A DNA stretch of 64,000 bases from an uncultured Lachnospiraceae bacterium (GCA_910588655.1 CAJUPJ010000017.1:11006-75005), one strand, 5' to 3'. Numbered from the stretch's first letter, positions 7,961 through 17,720 are shown. The notes: generated from the letters alone by a model not told the origin. Numbers and translations: made by a program.

Positions 7961-8581
7961 TCAGATATTCCCTGCTGTCCCCAGCCCGTTTTCAATATTA
8001 CTTATGTAACCATCAAAATCAAATTCTTCAAAAGGATTTGACGGCGTAACCATACCTATCATACCTGCTGCTCCGGAAACGCCTGACGCCTGTGTCTGCG
8101 TTGTACCAGAAGACAAGTTCTTATTCAATGCCTGTGCTGTTAATGAAGATTTATCCATAAAATACTGGTAAATCTCCTGTACAGTTTTATATGAATTTGT
8201 TGCGGACTCGCCTGCTTCTTCTGCTTCTTCAAGTGCTTCTGAAAGCTTCTGTGCCATATTGCCTGCCTCGCTTGTTTCTGCATTAAGGTAAAGCTTTAAA
8301 ATAGATGAAAAGCTTGACACCATGCCAAGAGAACCAAGACCGTCACTGCCAGAAATCCCCAGGGATGAACCAAGAAGTGATGAAAGCCCTGATAAAGAAC
8401 CTGCCTGGCTAACCACACCCATAAGCCCAGATAGTCCAAGCCCGTCACCGGAGTCCTGTGTACTATTGCCTGCCAGTGCCTTAAACATAGTGCTTGCTGA
8501 ATTATTATTTATTAAATACTGGTAATATAAATCTTTTTCACTAAGGGACGATAATGCACCTATAGCTGATAAATCTGCCAT
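7961..8581 (-). CDS. Unrecognised glycine/serine-rich protein
   Basis: I do not recognise this ~206-residue protein. The ATG at 8581 is chosen because GGAGGTGG lies 4 bases upstream; the open frame extends to 8644 without support. Residues ~45-110 are low-complexity (repeated GLSG, LSGLSSLLG, GSDGLGSLG blocks), followed by an acidic/alanine helix (AQKLSEALEEAEEAGESA) and a C-terminal segment NPFEEFDFDGYISNIENG. No signal peptide or membrane segment is evident. It is a single gene between a terminator and the divergent AraC regulator. Its proximity to flagellar genes may be coincidental. Confidence 0.65.
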   Translation of the reverse strand: MADLSAIGALSSLSEKDLYYQYLINNNSASTMFKALAGNSTQDSGDGLGLSGLMGVVSQAGSLSGLSSLLGSSLGISGSDGLGSLGMVSSFSSILKLYLNAETSEAGNMAQKLSEALEEAEEAGESATNSYKTVQEIYQYFMDKSSLTAQALNKNLSSGTTQTQASGVSGAAGMIGMVTPSNPFEEFDFDGYISNIENGLGTAGNI

Positions 8582-8707
8582 ATATCCACCTCCATTAAAA
8601 CCAATTAATAAATGTATATTAACACAAAATATAATAAAATCCAAGACAATTTAGTTACATAATGCTATAATGTTTAAAAACAGCAAAAAGGCAGGTGTAA
8701 ATTATAT

Positions 8708-9583
8708 ATGGGCAAAACCAGCCAGCAAAAAGAATTAATATTTAATATAAACAAACCGCTTATTTTTAACTGGGCAGGTGAATTTAAAGCCCCTTCTGCC
8801 AACTGGCAGCATCTGTCACGTACCCTTTATGATTATGAGCTTATGTTTGTAACTAATGGAACTCTTTATATAAAAGCAGATGATACAGAATATGAAATTC
8901 CGGAAGGCAGTTATATTATCCTGCCGCCACTTATACTGCAGCAAGGCTATAAACCATCATGCTGCACTTTTTACTGGCTTCATTTTGCCCAGAATGAGGG
9001 GGAAGTCATGTTTTATGATGCAAGCTGCGCAAGCAAAGAATACCGGGTATGTGCCAATGGGCAGCTCCGTACAGAATACCTCCTGCTTCCAATGTCTGGA
9101 ACTGTCCCGTCACCTGAGCGGCTGGCTTTAATGTTTAAACAGCTTCTGGATTTTGAAAAATGCTACCAGAATAAAAGTTATAACGATTTTTATTTAACAT
9201 CAATTCTTCTGGAACTTAAAAGCCAGCTTCTTGAAACTTGTAACCAGACACCAGCACCTGAAATACATAACCGGCTTTGTAATAATATAAAAGAATATAT
9301 AAACTGGCATATCTGCGAGCCTGTTACAGTTGCAGAAATTGCCAGTTACTATGGCTACAATCCACGTTACCTTTCTGCACTTTTTAAAAGCTGTACAGGA
9401 ATTTCCATTAAAGATTATATTATAAATGCCAAAACTGTACAGGCAAAAAAACTGCTTGAAGAAACCAGCAGTACAATATCCCAGATTGCTTACAGCATGG
9501 GCTTCCAGGATAACCACAACTTTTCAAAATATTTTAAAAAGGCAACAGGTATGACGCCCTCAGAATACAGAAGCCTTATTTAG
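8708..9583 (+). CDS. AraC family transcriptional regulator
   Basis: This 291-residue protein has an N-terminal cupin-like ligand-binding domain (residues ~20-160, with the segment YEIPEGSYIILPP) and a C-terminal double helix-turn-helix (residues ~190-291). The first recognition region is VAEIASYYGYNPRYLSALF and the second ISQIAYSMGFQDNHNFSKYF, ending with the typical FKKATGMTPSEYR motif. AraC members of this layout often control carbohydrate use in Clostridia, but the target is not evident here: no glycoside hydrolase is adjacent. GGCAGG precedes the ATG by about 10 bases and a TATAAT lies ~40 bases upstream. Its stop codon overlaps that of the convergent gene by four bases. Confidence 0.88.
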   Translation: MGKTSQQKELIFNINKPLIFNWAGEFKAPSANWQHLSRTLYDYELMFVTNGTLYIKADDTEYEIPEGSYIILPPLILQQGYKPSCCTFYWLHFAQNEGEVMFYDASCASKEYRVCANGQLRTEYLLLPMSGTVPSPERLALMFKQLLDFEKCYQNKSYNDFYLTSILLELKSQLLETCNQTPAPEIHNRLCNNIKEYINWHICEPVTVAEIASYYGYNPRYLSALFKSCTGISIKDYIINAKTVQAKKLLEETSSTISQIAYSMGFQDNHNFSKYFKKATGMTPSEYRSLI

Positions 9584-10283
9584 CTGCCTGGCTTGAACAA
9601 AAGATAAATCTTCTCTTTGTTATCTTCTGAATTAACAAATGCTAATGACGAATAATCCATGTTGTCATTTTTTAATAAAGCAAGAAACATTTTATGTTTA
9701 TTGTCATTATAAACATTGCTTATACTAATATATTTTTTAGTTTCTATTTGTTTCTGGCTTCCTTTTTCTTCTTCCCATAAATCTATTTTGTCCAGAGCAA
9801 AAGCAGCTTTTTCATAAGATTGTTCTATAACATCATAAATAAACTTCCTTTTATCTACACTGTCAATATAAATACTGTTTCCATCAGAAGAAACACAGAC
9901 AAATGTAGCATTGCTGCCTTGAAGGCCTCCAAGCCCGTTCTGTTTAAAATCAAAATATCCATCAAGTTTTCCAGATACCAGGTTAAATATATAAATCCCA
10001 TTATCATCGTAAACAATTACTTTCTTTTCATCAGCAAAGCCAAGCCTTGGCATATCTGCACCAAAATTACTTTTTGAAACTTCTTTTAATTTCCTGTCTA
10101 AATCAGGATTGCTAGAAGGCAGCACAGAACTTTCCGCTATATTTTTTTAGAATTATTGCTATTTTTATTATTATTTTGTATATATTTATATAAAATAAAA
10201 CAGCCCGTTAATGCCAGAACAGACAAAACTGTTACAACAAAAAACCATATTTTTTTATTACTCTGGCTTTCATTCCCTGCCAT
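9580..10283 (-). pseudogene. Membrane-anchored protein interrupted by an A7 frameshift
   Basis: An ATG at 10283 with AGGGG upstream opens a 48-residue N-terminal piece with basic residues and one hydrophobic segment (IWFFVVTVLSVLALTGCFIL), ending at a TAG at 10137-10139. The stop follows a run of seven A at about 10142-10148. With eight A the frame would pass through N-I-A-E-S-S-V-L-P and join the 181-residue downstream frame, giving one membrane-anchored extracytoplasmic protein of ~230 residues. The downstream part has beta-rich segments such as VIVYDDNGIYIFNL and VCVSSDGNSIYIDS that recall WD/PQQ-like propeller strands, but I do not recognise the family. LTGC could suggest a lipobox, though the hydrophobic run continues past the cysteine. 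It lies 37 bases after recJ. Confidence 0.7.
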
Positions 10284-10320
10284 ATTATACCCCTATGTTT
10301 TAAAATTATATTACCCAGCC

Positions 10321-12060
10321 CTATCTGCAATCCAGTATTTTAAATTGTATATTTCCATACATCCCGTTTATATCAGGAACATATAATATATCTAACTCTT
10401 GCCCACAAATCCCGTTTTTCATAGACTGCCATACATCATTTCCATACCGGCTGCATACTGCACTTCCTGTACATCTTTCTGCATTAAAATCAACTGCATC
10501 AAATACCTTCCCTTCATCTTCAAGCTTAATCCTTGCAATCTGGTTTTCCTTTCCACACATATGGACAGATTTTATAATAACACCACGCTTTGCAAAAACA
10601 GCCCTGCTATTGGCTTCCCCAAATGGTTCAAGCCACTTAAGCTGTGTGACCAGTTCCTGGCTTACATCTTCAAGTTTTACTTCTTTATCAAATACAACTT
10701 TTTCTATAAGTTCATCTGGCAACAATGTACACTGGCTGTTTAAAGTGCTGCGGAATTTATCCAGGTTTTCTTCTGGAAGTGAAAATCCTGCTGCCATTGC
10801 ATGTCCTCCAAATTCAGTTAAAAGTTCCTGGCATTTCATTAATTCCGACTGCATATGGTAGCCCGGCACAGAACGTCCTGACCCCTTTAGCCCCCGTTCA
10901 GCTTTTGTAAGTATATATACAGGACGGTAATACTTTTCACGCACCCTGCCTGCCACAATTCCTGCTACACTCTCATGGCAGTTTTCAAGATAGATAACAA
11001 GCACTGGTTCTTTTTGTATATCAAAACTTCCAACCTGCCGGTCTGCTTCTATTTCAGCCCTTGCTGTCATATCCTTTCTTTCATCATTATAATTAACAAG
11101 TTCCTGCGCACGGGTTATGGCATCCTCTTCATTATCTGCAAGCAGAAGTTCCATTCCCTTAGCAGCATCTGAAAGCCTGCCTGCTGCATTAATACATGGC
11201 CCTATCCTGAAACCAAGGTCTCCCGCATAAATATCCCTGTCAAGCTGTAATTCATTTAAAAGTGCATTAATTCCTTTATTCTTTAAAATGCTTCTGTCTG
11301 AAAGCAGTTTTAGCCCATTACTAACAATAATCCTGTTTTCATCTGACAGCGGCACAACGTCACATACTGTAGCTATTGCCACAAACGGAAGCAGTTCTTC
11401 AATATAGCTTTTATTATTTTCCTGTTCAAATATATAGCTTAAAACCTTATATGCCACTCCTGCCCCGCACAACTGCGGAAATGGATAATTACAATCTGGC
11501 TGCTTTGGGTTTACAACTGCATCTGCTACAGGAATAACAGGAATACCATCTTCTGATGGTACTTCGTGGTGGTCTGTAAGAATATATGTAATGCCAAGCT
11601 CCTTTGCCCTGAGTGCTGCATCTGTTGCCGAAATACCATTATCACACGTAATTATAGTACCAGCCCCGTCAGAATACGCTTCATCAACCATATAACTGCG
11701 TATGCCATATCCATCTTTTACACGGTGTGGAATTCTGTAATCTGCATTGCCTCCCAGCATAGAAATTCCCTTAACTAATATATATGTAGACATTATCCCG
11801 TCAACATCATAATCCCCTATTACTCTGGTTTTAATGCCTTTTGTTATAGAATTCTTTAACAAATACGCAGCTTGTACCAGGTTTTTCATAAGTTCTGGTT
11901 TATACATAAGTTCTAAATCTGGAAAAAGATACTTGTCCATTGCTTCCCATGTATACAGCCCTCTTTTAACAAGAACTTCTGCAAATATTTCTGTTACATT
12001 ATAACGTGATGCAATCTTAGCAAGGTCAGCATTGCATCTTTTACTTACCCATCGTTTCAA
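10321..12060 (-). CDS. recJ: Single-stranded-DNA-specific exonuclease RecJ
   Basis: RecJ is a 5'-3' ssDNA exonuclease of the DHH phosphoesterase superfamily used in recombination and repair. The DHH-family metal motifs are visible: VIGDYDVDGIMSTY near residue 80 and ILTDHHEVPSED near residue 160, with GAGVAYKVL and the DHHA1 region ending in GSGRSVPGYHM, GGHAMAAGFSL near residues 400-440. The C-terminal ~120 residues form the OB-like domain. At 579 residues it is the short clostridial form. The start is TTG at 12060 with GGAGAGG 8 bases upstream. A good promoter (TTGAAA, 16 bases, TATAAT) lies at 12095-12122. Confidence 0.93.
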   Translation of the reverse strand: MKRWVSKRCNADLAKIASRYNVTEIFAEVLVKRGLYTWEAMDKYLFPDLELMYKPELMKNLVQAAYLLKNSITKGIKTRVIGDYDVDGIMSTYILVKGISMLGGNADYRIPHRVKDGYGIRSYMVDEAYSDGAGTIITCDNGISATDAALRAKELGITYILTDHHEVPSEDGIPVIPVADAVVNPKQPDCNYPFPQLCGAGVAYKVLSYIFEQENNKSYIEELLPFVAIATVCDVVPLSDENRIIVSNGLKLLSDRSILKNKGINALLNELQLDRDIYAGDLGFRIGPCINAAGRLSDAAKGMELLLADNEEDAITRAQELVNYNDERKDMTARAEIEADRQVGSFDIQKEPVLVIYLENCHESVAGIVAGRVREKYYRPVYILTKAERGLKGSGRSVPGYHMQSELMKCQELLTEFGGHAMAAGFSLPEENLDKFRSTLNSQCTLLPDELIEKVVFDKEVKLEDVSQELVTQLKWLEPFGEANSRAVFAKRGVIIKSVHMCGKENQIARIKLEDEGKVFDAVDFNAERCTGSAVCSRYGNDVWQSMKNGICGQELDILYVPDINGMYGNIQFKILDCR

Positions 12061-12094
12061 AACACTTTCCTCTCCTTTGTTTATTTCAGTTTAT

Positions 12095-12122
12095 ATTATA
12101 GCATATTAATACTTTGTTTCAA
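12095..12122 (-). promoter_or_regulatory. Sigma-A promoter of recJ
   Basis: On the minus strand TTGAAA (12117-12122) and TATAAT (12095-12100) are 16 bases apart, about 35 bases before the recJ TTG start. Confidence 0.7.
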
Positions 12123-12172
12123 TACATTTTGCATCTTTCCGGTTATCCTTTTAACTAAAAATTATCCTATCC

Positions 12173-12201
12173 TTGACATCATACCCAAAGATATCTATAC
12201 T
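12173..12201 (+). promoter_or_regulatory. Sigma-A promoter of the CobD-like gene
   Basis: TTGACA (12173-12178) and TATACT (12196-12201) have a 17-base spacer. The gene begins about 84 bases downstream; no riboswitch fold was recognised in this leader. Confidence 0.7.
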
Positions 12202-12284
12202 GTTTTATGAATTTGGATAATTTTGTTTTCTGTATATTTATATTTATATATTGGAATTTTATTAATTGAAAGGACTGGTTTATT

Positions 12285-13385
12285 TTGTTAGAACATAAAG
12301 AACATTTTCATGGAAGTGACCTTGAAAAAATTGAAGTTGTATATGGCATTAAAAAAGAAGATATTACAAGTTTTTCTGCTAATGTAAACCCACTTGGGAT
12401 TTCGTATAAACTAAGGGAAGAACTCTCCTCACATATTGATGCAATTACTACTTATCCCGACAGGGACTATACATCCCTGCGCAAATGTATTGCAGAATAT
12501 GTACACACAGATTACAGGAATATCCTTACAGGCAATGGCTCGACTGAGCTTATTTCACTTGTTATACAGATTTTAAAACCTTCTAAAGCTTTAATTGCAG
12601 GTCCTACGTATTCCGAATATGAACATGAAATTTCACTTTATAACGGACATTCACATTATTTCCGTTTACAGGAATATGATAACTTTAACTTAAATCTTGA
12701 TGCACTTTCCCAGGCATTAACTTCTAAAATAGATTTATTTGTAATATGTAACCCAAATAATCCTACATCTTCACAAATTGACAGGACTGTTATGCGTAAA
12801 ATACTTGATATTTGTAAGGAAAAAGGTATTTTTGTAATGGTTGATGAAACATATGTTGAATTTTCAGATGAATATGAAAACATTACTTCCATACCACTGG
12901 CTGAATACTACAATAATATAATTATACTGCGCGGGATTTCCAAATTTTTTGCTGCCCCAGGGCTGCGCCTTGGATATGCTGTCTGCGGAAACCACCAGCT
13001 TCTTAAAGAAATGGACAGCCGCAAAAACCCGTGGACTATTAACTCACTTGCTGCCATTGCTGGTGAAATAATGTTTAATGATGAAGAATATATAAAGAAA
13101 ACTAATGAGCTTGTTTCCTCAGAACGCAAACGCATATGCGGGATTTTAGAAAAAGTTCCAGAAATAAAATACTACAAACCAAATGCAAATTTTATACTGC
13201 TCCAGATATTAAAAGATAATATTACATCAGGGGATTTATTTGAGGCTGCAATAAAAAAGGGATTAATGATAAGGGACTGTTCAACATTCCCATTTCTTGA
13301 TAATAAATTTATAAGGTTCTGCTTTATGAAACCAGAAGAAAATGATAAACTTCTTAAAGTTATTATAGATACTCTTCAAAAATAA
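12285..13385 (+). CDS. cobD: CobD-like threonine-phosphate decarboxylase (aminotransferase class I/II fold)
   Basis: This 366-residue PLP enzyme opens with ITSFSANVNPLG, which matches the 'FSANxNPLG' N-terminus of CobD rather than the NENPYGP-type start of HisC. The PLP lysine lies in GISKFFAAPGLRLGYAV, again of CobD type, and the phosphate-binding segment NGSTELISLVI and the NPNNPTSSQI motif are present. CobD makes (R)-1-aminopropan-2-ol phosphate for the nucleotide loop of cobalamin, fitting the cbi genes at 30-38 kb, though it is not adjacent to them. The start is TTG at 12285 with AAAGGA upstream. Histidinol-phosphate aminotransferase remains an alternative; the sequence alone does not settle substrate. 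Confidence 0.68.
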   Translation: MLEHKEHFHGSDLEKIEVVYGIKKEDITSFSANVNPLGISYKLREELSSHIDAITTYPDRDYTSLRKCIAEYVHTDYRNILTGNGSTELISLVIQILKPSKALIAGPTYSEYEHEISLYNGHSHYFRLQEYDNFNLNLDALSQALTSKIDLFVICNPNNPTSSQIDRTVMRKILDICKEKGIFVMVDETYVEFSDEYENITSIPLAEYYNNIIILRGISKFFAAPGLRLGYAVCGNHQLLKEMDSRKNPWTINSLAAIAGEIMFNDEEYIKKTNELVSSERKRICGILEKVPEIKYYKPNANFILLQILKDNITSGDLFEAAIKKGLMIRDCSTFPFLDNKFIRFCFMKPEENDKLLKVIIDTLQK

Positions 13386-13390
13386 ATTTA

Positions 13391-13419
13391 AAAGGGGAAC
13401 TCTTATTATGTTCCCCTTT
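13391..13419. terminator. Bidirectional terminator overlapping the GH42 stop codon
   Basis: AAAGGGGAAC and GTTCCCCTTT form a perfect 10-bp stem around TCTTATTAT. It ends both the cobD-like gene and the convergent beta-galactosidase gene, whose stop codon (13406-13408) lies within the loop. Confidence 0.85.
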
Positions 13420-15406
13420 CTATTTCCACAATTTCCATTCCAAATGCTTCTATTTCCATATCTTTTCCATCTATAAATATTTCTTTTCTGCTTGTAGTAT
13501 TGTTAAATATAAACTTCCACATCTTCCTGCCATCAGTGCTGTACCTGTATGTTATTTCAATACCTGGTGGAAGTCCGTCTATATACTGTATACCTGCCTT
13601 ACCTGCTATTACTTTTGCAAGTGAAATATATGACTGCCTGTCCATTACTGTTCCTAAATAGTATACATCACCTTTTCCATAACAGTTATGGGTCACAGCC
13701 GCAGTCCCTTTATAAAATTTCCCTCCATATACTGCAAGAGGGACTGCGCTTGTGCATTCCAGCAAGTCACACCACTGTGTACAATAAGGTTCTTCACCAT
13801 CCTGTTTATTATACTTCTGTTTCCATTCTTTATTAACAATATCAAGTTTTAATTTACTGTTCCCGACAGGGTCATATTCTGCCACATGTACCCCTGCCAG
13901 TTCTGAATATACTGTTGGAAGCTGCTGCATTACACATTTATTATATTCATCTTTAACACTTGTACGGTTAGTAATTATAACAACAGCACCATTTCTGGCT
14001 GCTTTATACAGGTTTTCTTCTACTTTATGGTTTGTTATAAATAATGTCGGGGCAGCTATTATTTTATATGCGGATAAATCTTCCTTTTCACTAATTATAT
14101 CCACTCCAAGCCCTATTGAAGCAAATGCATCATGTAATGACTTTAACTGACCAAAGTAATGCAGTCCTTCTGTTTGTGGCTGCAGTTTCAGTGCATATTC
14201 ATGTTCAGCTGAATATAACAATGCTACGCTGTTTTTAGCCTGGCTGCCTGTTACACTGCTATACTTTACAATATCAGCACAAAGCTGCTTAAACTCTTTA
14301 AAACGTCTTCCTGGCACATTACTATGGTCTATAATTCCATGCCAGAACATTTCTGCACCTGATACAGCACTCCTCCACCTGAAATGCAATACCGCATCTG
14401 CACCATGTGCAACAGCCTGCATTGCATATCCCCTAAGCATACCAGGTTCTGGTGTCTGTGACATAGGAGACCATCCACCCGTTGCCCCGCTTAACTGTTC
14501 CATTATCCAGAAATTTTTCTTTTTTATTCCTCTCATTAAATCCAGATGGAATGAATGGGAATATAAAGTTTCATTATCTTCTGGAAGTTTCAAGGCAGGA
14601 TAATTATCATATGATACAAAATCAAGTTTCTTGAATAATTTATAAAAATCTGGCATATTTTCACATAACCAGCAGTTAGTTGTAACCAGGGCGTTTTTAT
14701 CAATAGATTTAACCAGGCTGTACTGGAATTCTACATAATCTGCTGTGCTGTCAGATGCAAACCTGTTAAAGTCCAGCGTATGCGACGGGTTGAGCCATTG
14801 CTGGTGCTCACCATAAGGAGGCTTTACCTGGCTGAAAGAAGAAAACTCTCCGCTCCACACATTATTGCCATATGCTTTGTTTAGATTTTCTATTGTTCCA
14901 TATTTTCCAATTATCCATTGGCGGAATTGGTCTTCACAGACAGGACAAAAACAATGGTTTGCTTCAAGTTCATTATCAATCTGGTATCCAGTTACATACT
15001 TGTTGTCCTTGTAGCGCTCCACCATTTTTATAATAATTTTTTCTGCCAGTTTGCGGTAAACAGAGCTGTTAAGGCATCTGTGCCCACGTATGCCTGTTGG
15101 TATGCGGTTTTTATTCCTGTCCACTTGTATTACTTCAGGATATTTTTCAAAAAGCCATTGTGGCGGGGTAGAAGTTGGTGTACATAAAAACACTTCAATA
15201 CCTGCTTCTGCAAAAAGGCTTATTATTTCATCAAGCCATCCAAAGGAATATACACCCTCTGATAGTTCAAGCCTGCCCCATGCAAACTCTGCCATGCGCA
15301 CAATATTTACGCCTGCTTCTTTCATAAGTTTTACATCATTTTTCCATAAACCTTTATCCCAGTGTTCTGGATAATAGTCAACACCAATTTTCAGCCTGTC
15401 CGCCAT
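13406..15406 (-). CDS. GH42 family beta-galactosidase
   Basis: This 666-residue enzyme begins MADRLKIGVDYYPEHWDKGLW, the hallmark N-terminus of GH42, which cleaves terminal beta-D-galactosides. The predicted acid/base glutamate lies in YQIDNELE near residue 143 and the nucleophile in FWIMEQLSGATGGW near residue 302. A cysteine-rich segment HCFCPVCEDQF supplies the zinc-site cysteines common in GH42. Trimerisation (~390-600) and C-terminal beta domains follow. ATG at 15406 is chosen because GGAGGGG lies directly upstream; the frame extends four codons further to a TTG. No signal peptide is present, so it should act on imported galacto-oligosaccharides. No transporter or permease gene is adjacent. 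Confidence 0.92.
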   Translation of the reverse strand: MADRLKIGVDYYPEHWDKGLWKNDVKLMKEAGVNIVRMAEFAWGRLELSEGVYSFGWLDEIISLFAEAGIEVFLCTPTSTPPQWLFEKYPEVIQVDRNKNRIPTGIRGHRCLNSSVYRKLAEKIIIKMVERYKDNKYVTGYQIDNELEANHCFCPVCEDQFRQWIIGKYGTIENLNKAYGNNVWSGEFSSFSQVKPPYGEHQQWLNPSHTLDFNRFASDSTADYVEFQYSLVKSIDKNALVTTNCWLCENMPDFYKLFKKLDFVSYDNYPALKLPEDNETLYSHSFHLDLMRGIKKKNFWIMEQLSGATGGWSPMSQTPEPGMLRGYAMQAVAHGADAVLHFRWRSAVSGAEMFWHGIIDHSNVPGRRFKEFKQLCADIVKYSSVTGSQAKNSVALLYSAEHEYALKLQPQTEGLHYFGQLKSLHDAFASIGLGVDIISEKEDLSAYKIIAAPTLFITNHKVEENLYKAARNGAVVIITNRTSVKDEYNKCVMQQLPTVYSELAGVHVAEYDPVGNSKLKLDIVNKEWKQKYNKQDGEEPYCTQWCDLLECTSAVPLAVYGGKFYKGTAAVTHNCYGKGDVYYLGTVMDRQSYISLAKVIAGKAGIQYIDGLPPGIEITYRYSTDGRKMWKFIFNNTTSRKEIFIDGKDMEIEAFGMEIVEIERGT

Positions 15407-15444
15407 AATCCCCTCCAAATACAGATACCATATCCAAGAACATT

Positions 15445-17427
15445 TTATCTGTCCACAATACTTTTCTTTATTTCAATAATCTGGTCACGTAATTGTGCTG
15501 CAAGCTCAAAGTTTAATTCTGCTGCTGCAACATTCATCTTCTTAGAAAGTTTTGCTGCAAGTTTTTCCAGTTCCTTTATACTCATTGACTCAATATCTTT
15601 CTTAATTTCATCTGTGGAACTTTCCACCTTTTTAGATATACTTATAATATCACGTACTGCCTTTTTAATAGTCTGTGGTGTTATTCCATGTTCATCATTA
15701 TACTGTTGCTGTATTGCACGCCTTCTTTCTGTTTCATTTATAGCATAGCGCATTGAGTCTGTAATCTTATCAGCATACATAATTACACGGCCTTCTGAAT
15801 TACGCGCGGCACGCCCTATAATCTGTACAAGTGATATTTCTGAACGCAGAAATCCTTCTTTATCTGCATCCAGAATGGCAACCAGTGCAATTTCAGGAAT
15901 ATCCAGCCCTTCTCTTAAAAGGTTAATCCCGACTAGGACATCAAACACATCCATGCGCATATCCCTTATAATCTCTGAACGCTCAAGTGTATCTATATCT
16001 GAATGAAGATATTTAACCCTTACACCAACTTCCTTAAGATAATCTGTTAAATCCTCTGCCATACGTTTTGTAAGGGTATTTACCATGACCTTATTGCCAT
16101 CACCAACGGTTTTCCTTATTTCAGCCAGCAAATCATCAATCTGCCCTTCAACTGGCCTTACAAATATTTCTGGGTCTAAAAGCCCTGTCGGCCTTATAAT
16201 CTGCTCCACCCTCGCAAGTTCATGTTCCTTCTCATAGACATTAGGGGTTGCAGATACAAACAGCATCTGGTTGATATGCTCCTCAAATTCTCCAAAGTTT
16301 AATGGTCTGTTATCAAGTGCAGACGGAAGCCTGAAACCATAATCCACAAGCGTTGTTTTCCTTGACCTGTCACCTGCAAACATTCCTCTTACCTGTGGTA
16401 TTGTAATATGCGACTCATCAACTATAATCAGGAAATCATCTGGGAAATAATCCATAAGTGTATGTGGGGTTTCCCCTTCTTTTAAACCTGCCAGATGCCT
16501 TGAATAATTTTCTATTCCTGAACAGAAACCTGTTTCCCTCATCATTTCTATATCAAAATTAGTTCTTTCTGCAATTCTTTGTGCCTCTAACAGCTTGTCT
16601 GAACTTTTAAAGAAACGCACCCTTTCTTCGAGTTCTGTCTCAATTTCATGTATTGCCCTTTCCATGGCTTCATGGTCTACCACATAGTGTGATGCAGGAA
16701 ATACAACCATATGCCCAAGCTCTGCCTTAACCTCTCCTGTAAGCACATCTATTTCTGTAATCCTCTCAACTTCATCACCAAAGAACTCAACCCTTAATGC
16801 CTTATCAGACTCTGAAACAGGAAATATCTCCAATACATCCCCATGAGCCCGGAAAGTACCACGCTGGAAATCCATTTCATTCCGGTCATACTGTATATCA
16901 ACAAGCCTGCGCATAACCTCATCCCTGTCCTTTACCATCCCTGGTCTTAATGAAACAGTCATATTCTGGTAATCAACAGGGCTTCCAAGCCCATATATGC
17001 ATGAAACACTTGCAACTATTATTACATCATTTCTTTCTGTAAGGGCGGCTGTAGCGGAATGTCTTAGTTTATCTATCTCATCATTAATAGATGAGTCTTT
17101 TTCTATATAGGTGTCAGAAGAAGGAACATATGCTTCCGGCTGGTAATAATCATAATAGGAAACAAAGTATTCAACGGCATTATCCGGAAAAAATTCTTTA
17201 AATTCACCATATAATTGAGCCGCTAACGTTTTATTATGTGCTATAACAAGCGTTGGTTTGTTTAATTGCTGGATGACATTCGCCATAGTGAAAGTTTTAC
17301 CGGAGCCTGTGACACCAAGAAGTGTCTGGAACTGGTTGCCTTCTTTAAACCCTTTTACTAATTCTTCGATTGCATGGGGCTGGTCACCAGTTGGAACATA
17401 TTGTGATACTAGTTCAAAATGGTCCAT
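15445..17427 (-). CDS. uvrB: UvrABC excinuclease subunit B
   Basis: UvrB loads at DNA damage with UvrA and supports UvrC incision. The 660-residue sequence shows Walker A GVTGSGKTFTMANVI near residue 40, the damage-probing beta-hairpin YYDYYQPEAYVPSSDTYIEK near 92-111, DESHITIPQVRGM near 338, helicase motif VI QIIGRAARN near 540, and a C-terminal UVR domain with NFELAAQLRDQI. Length and motifs are canonical. Its ribosome binding site AAGGAGG is immediately preceded by the stop of a truncated ydbC fragment. uvrA and uvrC are not in the window. Confidence 0.97.
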   Translation of the reverse strand: MDHFELVSQYVPTGDQPHAIEELVKGFKEGNQFQTLLGVTGSGKTFTMANVIQQLNKPTLVIAHNKTLAAQLYGEFKEFFPDNAVEYFVSYYDYYQPEAYVPSSDTYIEKDSSINDEIDKLRHSATAALTERNDVIIVASVSCIYGLGSPVDYQNMTVSLRPGMVKDRDEVMRRLVDIQYDRNEMDFQRGTFRAHGDVLEIFPVSESDKALRVEFFGDEVERITEIDVLTGEVKAELGHMVVFPASHYVVDHEAMERAIHEIETELEERVRFFKSSDKLLEAQRIAERTNFDIEMMRETGFCSGIENYSRHLAGLKEGETPHTLMDYFPDDFLIIVDESHITIPQVRGMFAGDRSRKTTLVDYGFRLPSALDNRPLNFGEFEEHINQMLFVSATPNVYEKEHELARVEQIIRPTGLLDPEIFVRPVEGQIDDLLAEIRKTVGDGNKVMVNTLTKRMAEDLTDYLKEVGVRVKYLHSDIDTLERSEIIRDMRMDVFDVLVGINLLREGLDIPEIALVAILDADKEGFLRSEISLVQIIGRAARNSEGRVIMYADKITDSMRYAINETERRRAIQQQYNDEHGITPQTIKKAVRDIISISKKVESSTDEIKKDIESMSIKELEKLAAKLSKKMNVAAAELNFELAAQLRDQIIEIKKSIVDR

Positions 17428-17446
17428 AAAGTTTCCTCCTTATAAA

Positions 17447-17533
17447 TTATCTTTTAAGTTCTTTCGTCCAGCCTTTAGCACTTTCTGAAAGAACACCTAT
17501 CTGCTCTATTATTTCATATTTAATATCTGCCAT
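17447..17533 (-). pseudogene. ydbC: Truncated ydbC (PC4-like) fragment
   Basis: A good ribosome binding site (AAGGAGG) and ATG open a 28-residue frame starting MADIKYEIIEQIGVLSESAK and ending KELKR. This matches the N-terminus of the YdbC family, small PC4-like single-stranded DNA-binding proteins of ~70-75 residues. After KEL the family continues with NLVSWNG, but here the frame stops, so about two thirds of the gene is missing. The break lies only 20 bases from the uvrB start, suggesting a deletion junction. The identification rests on remembered family sequence and a short match. Confidence 0.6.
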
Positions 17534-17682
17534 ATCTGTAAATCCTCCTTGTCAGAACCAGCAATACCAAACTTATTCACAAAGTCATCATAACCATTTA
17601 TCCAGTCAAACTTTGTATCATTTGATACTACCTGGAAATGAAGTTCTCCGCAATGAATATTGCAGGTTTGCAAGCAATTCAT
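17509..17682 (-). pseudogene. Short unrecognised frame, probable gene remnant
   Basis: A 57-residue frame begins MNCLQTCNIHCGELHFQVVS and contains FDWINGYDDFVNKFGIAG. It has no good ribosome binding site, ends inside the ydbC fragment, and an in-frame stop lies a few codons upstream. The sequence looks protein-like (aromatic-rich, ordered), so it is more likely the tail of a lost gene than random DNA, but I cannot name the family. Confidence 0.3.
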
Positions 17683-17720
17683 CTTTATTTTATATCAAAT
17701 TAACACCAGGCTTTACAAAC

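Noticed and set aside
10137..10283. Lipoprotein signal (LTGC) in the broken gene
   Set aside because: The hydrophobic run continues past the cysteine (CFILY), so a membrane anchor is more likely.
12285..13385. Histidinol-phosphate aminotransferase as the primary call
   Set aside because: The FSANVNPLG start and SKFFAAPGLRLGY lysine motif fit CobD better, although HisC cannot be excluded.
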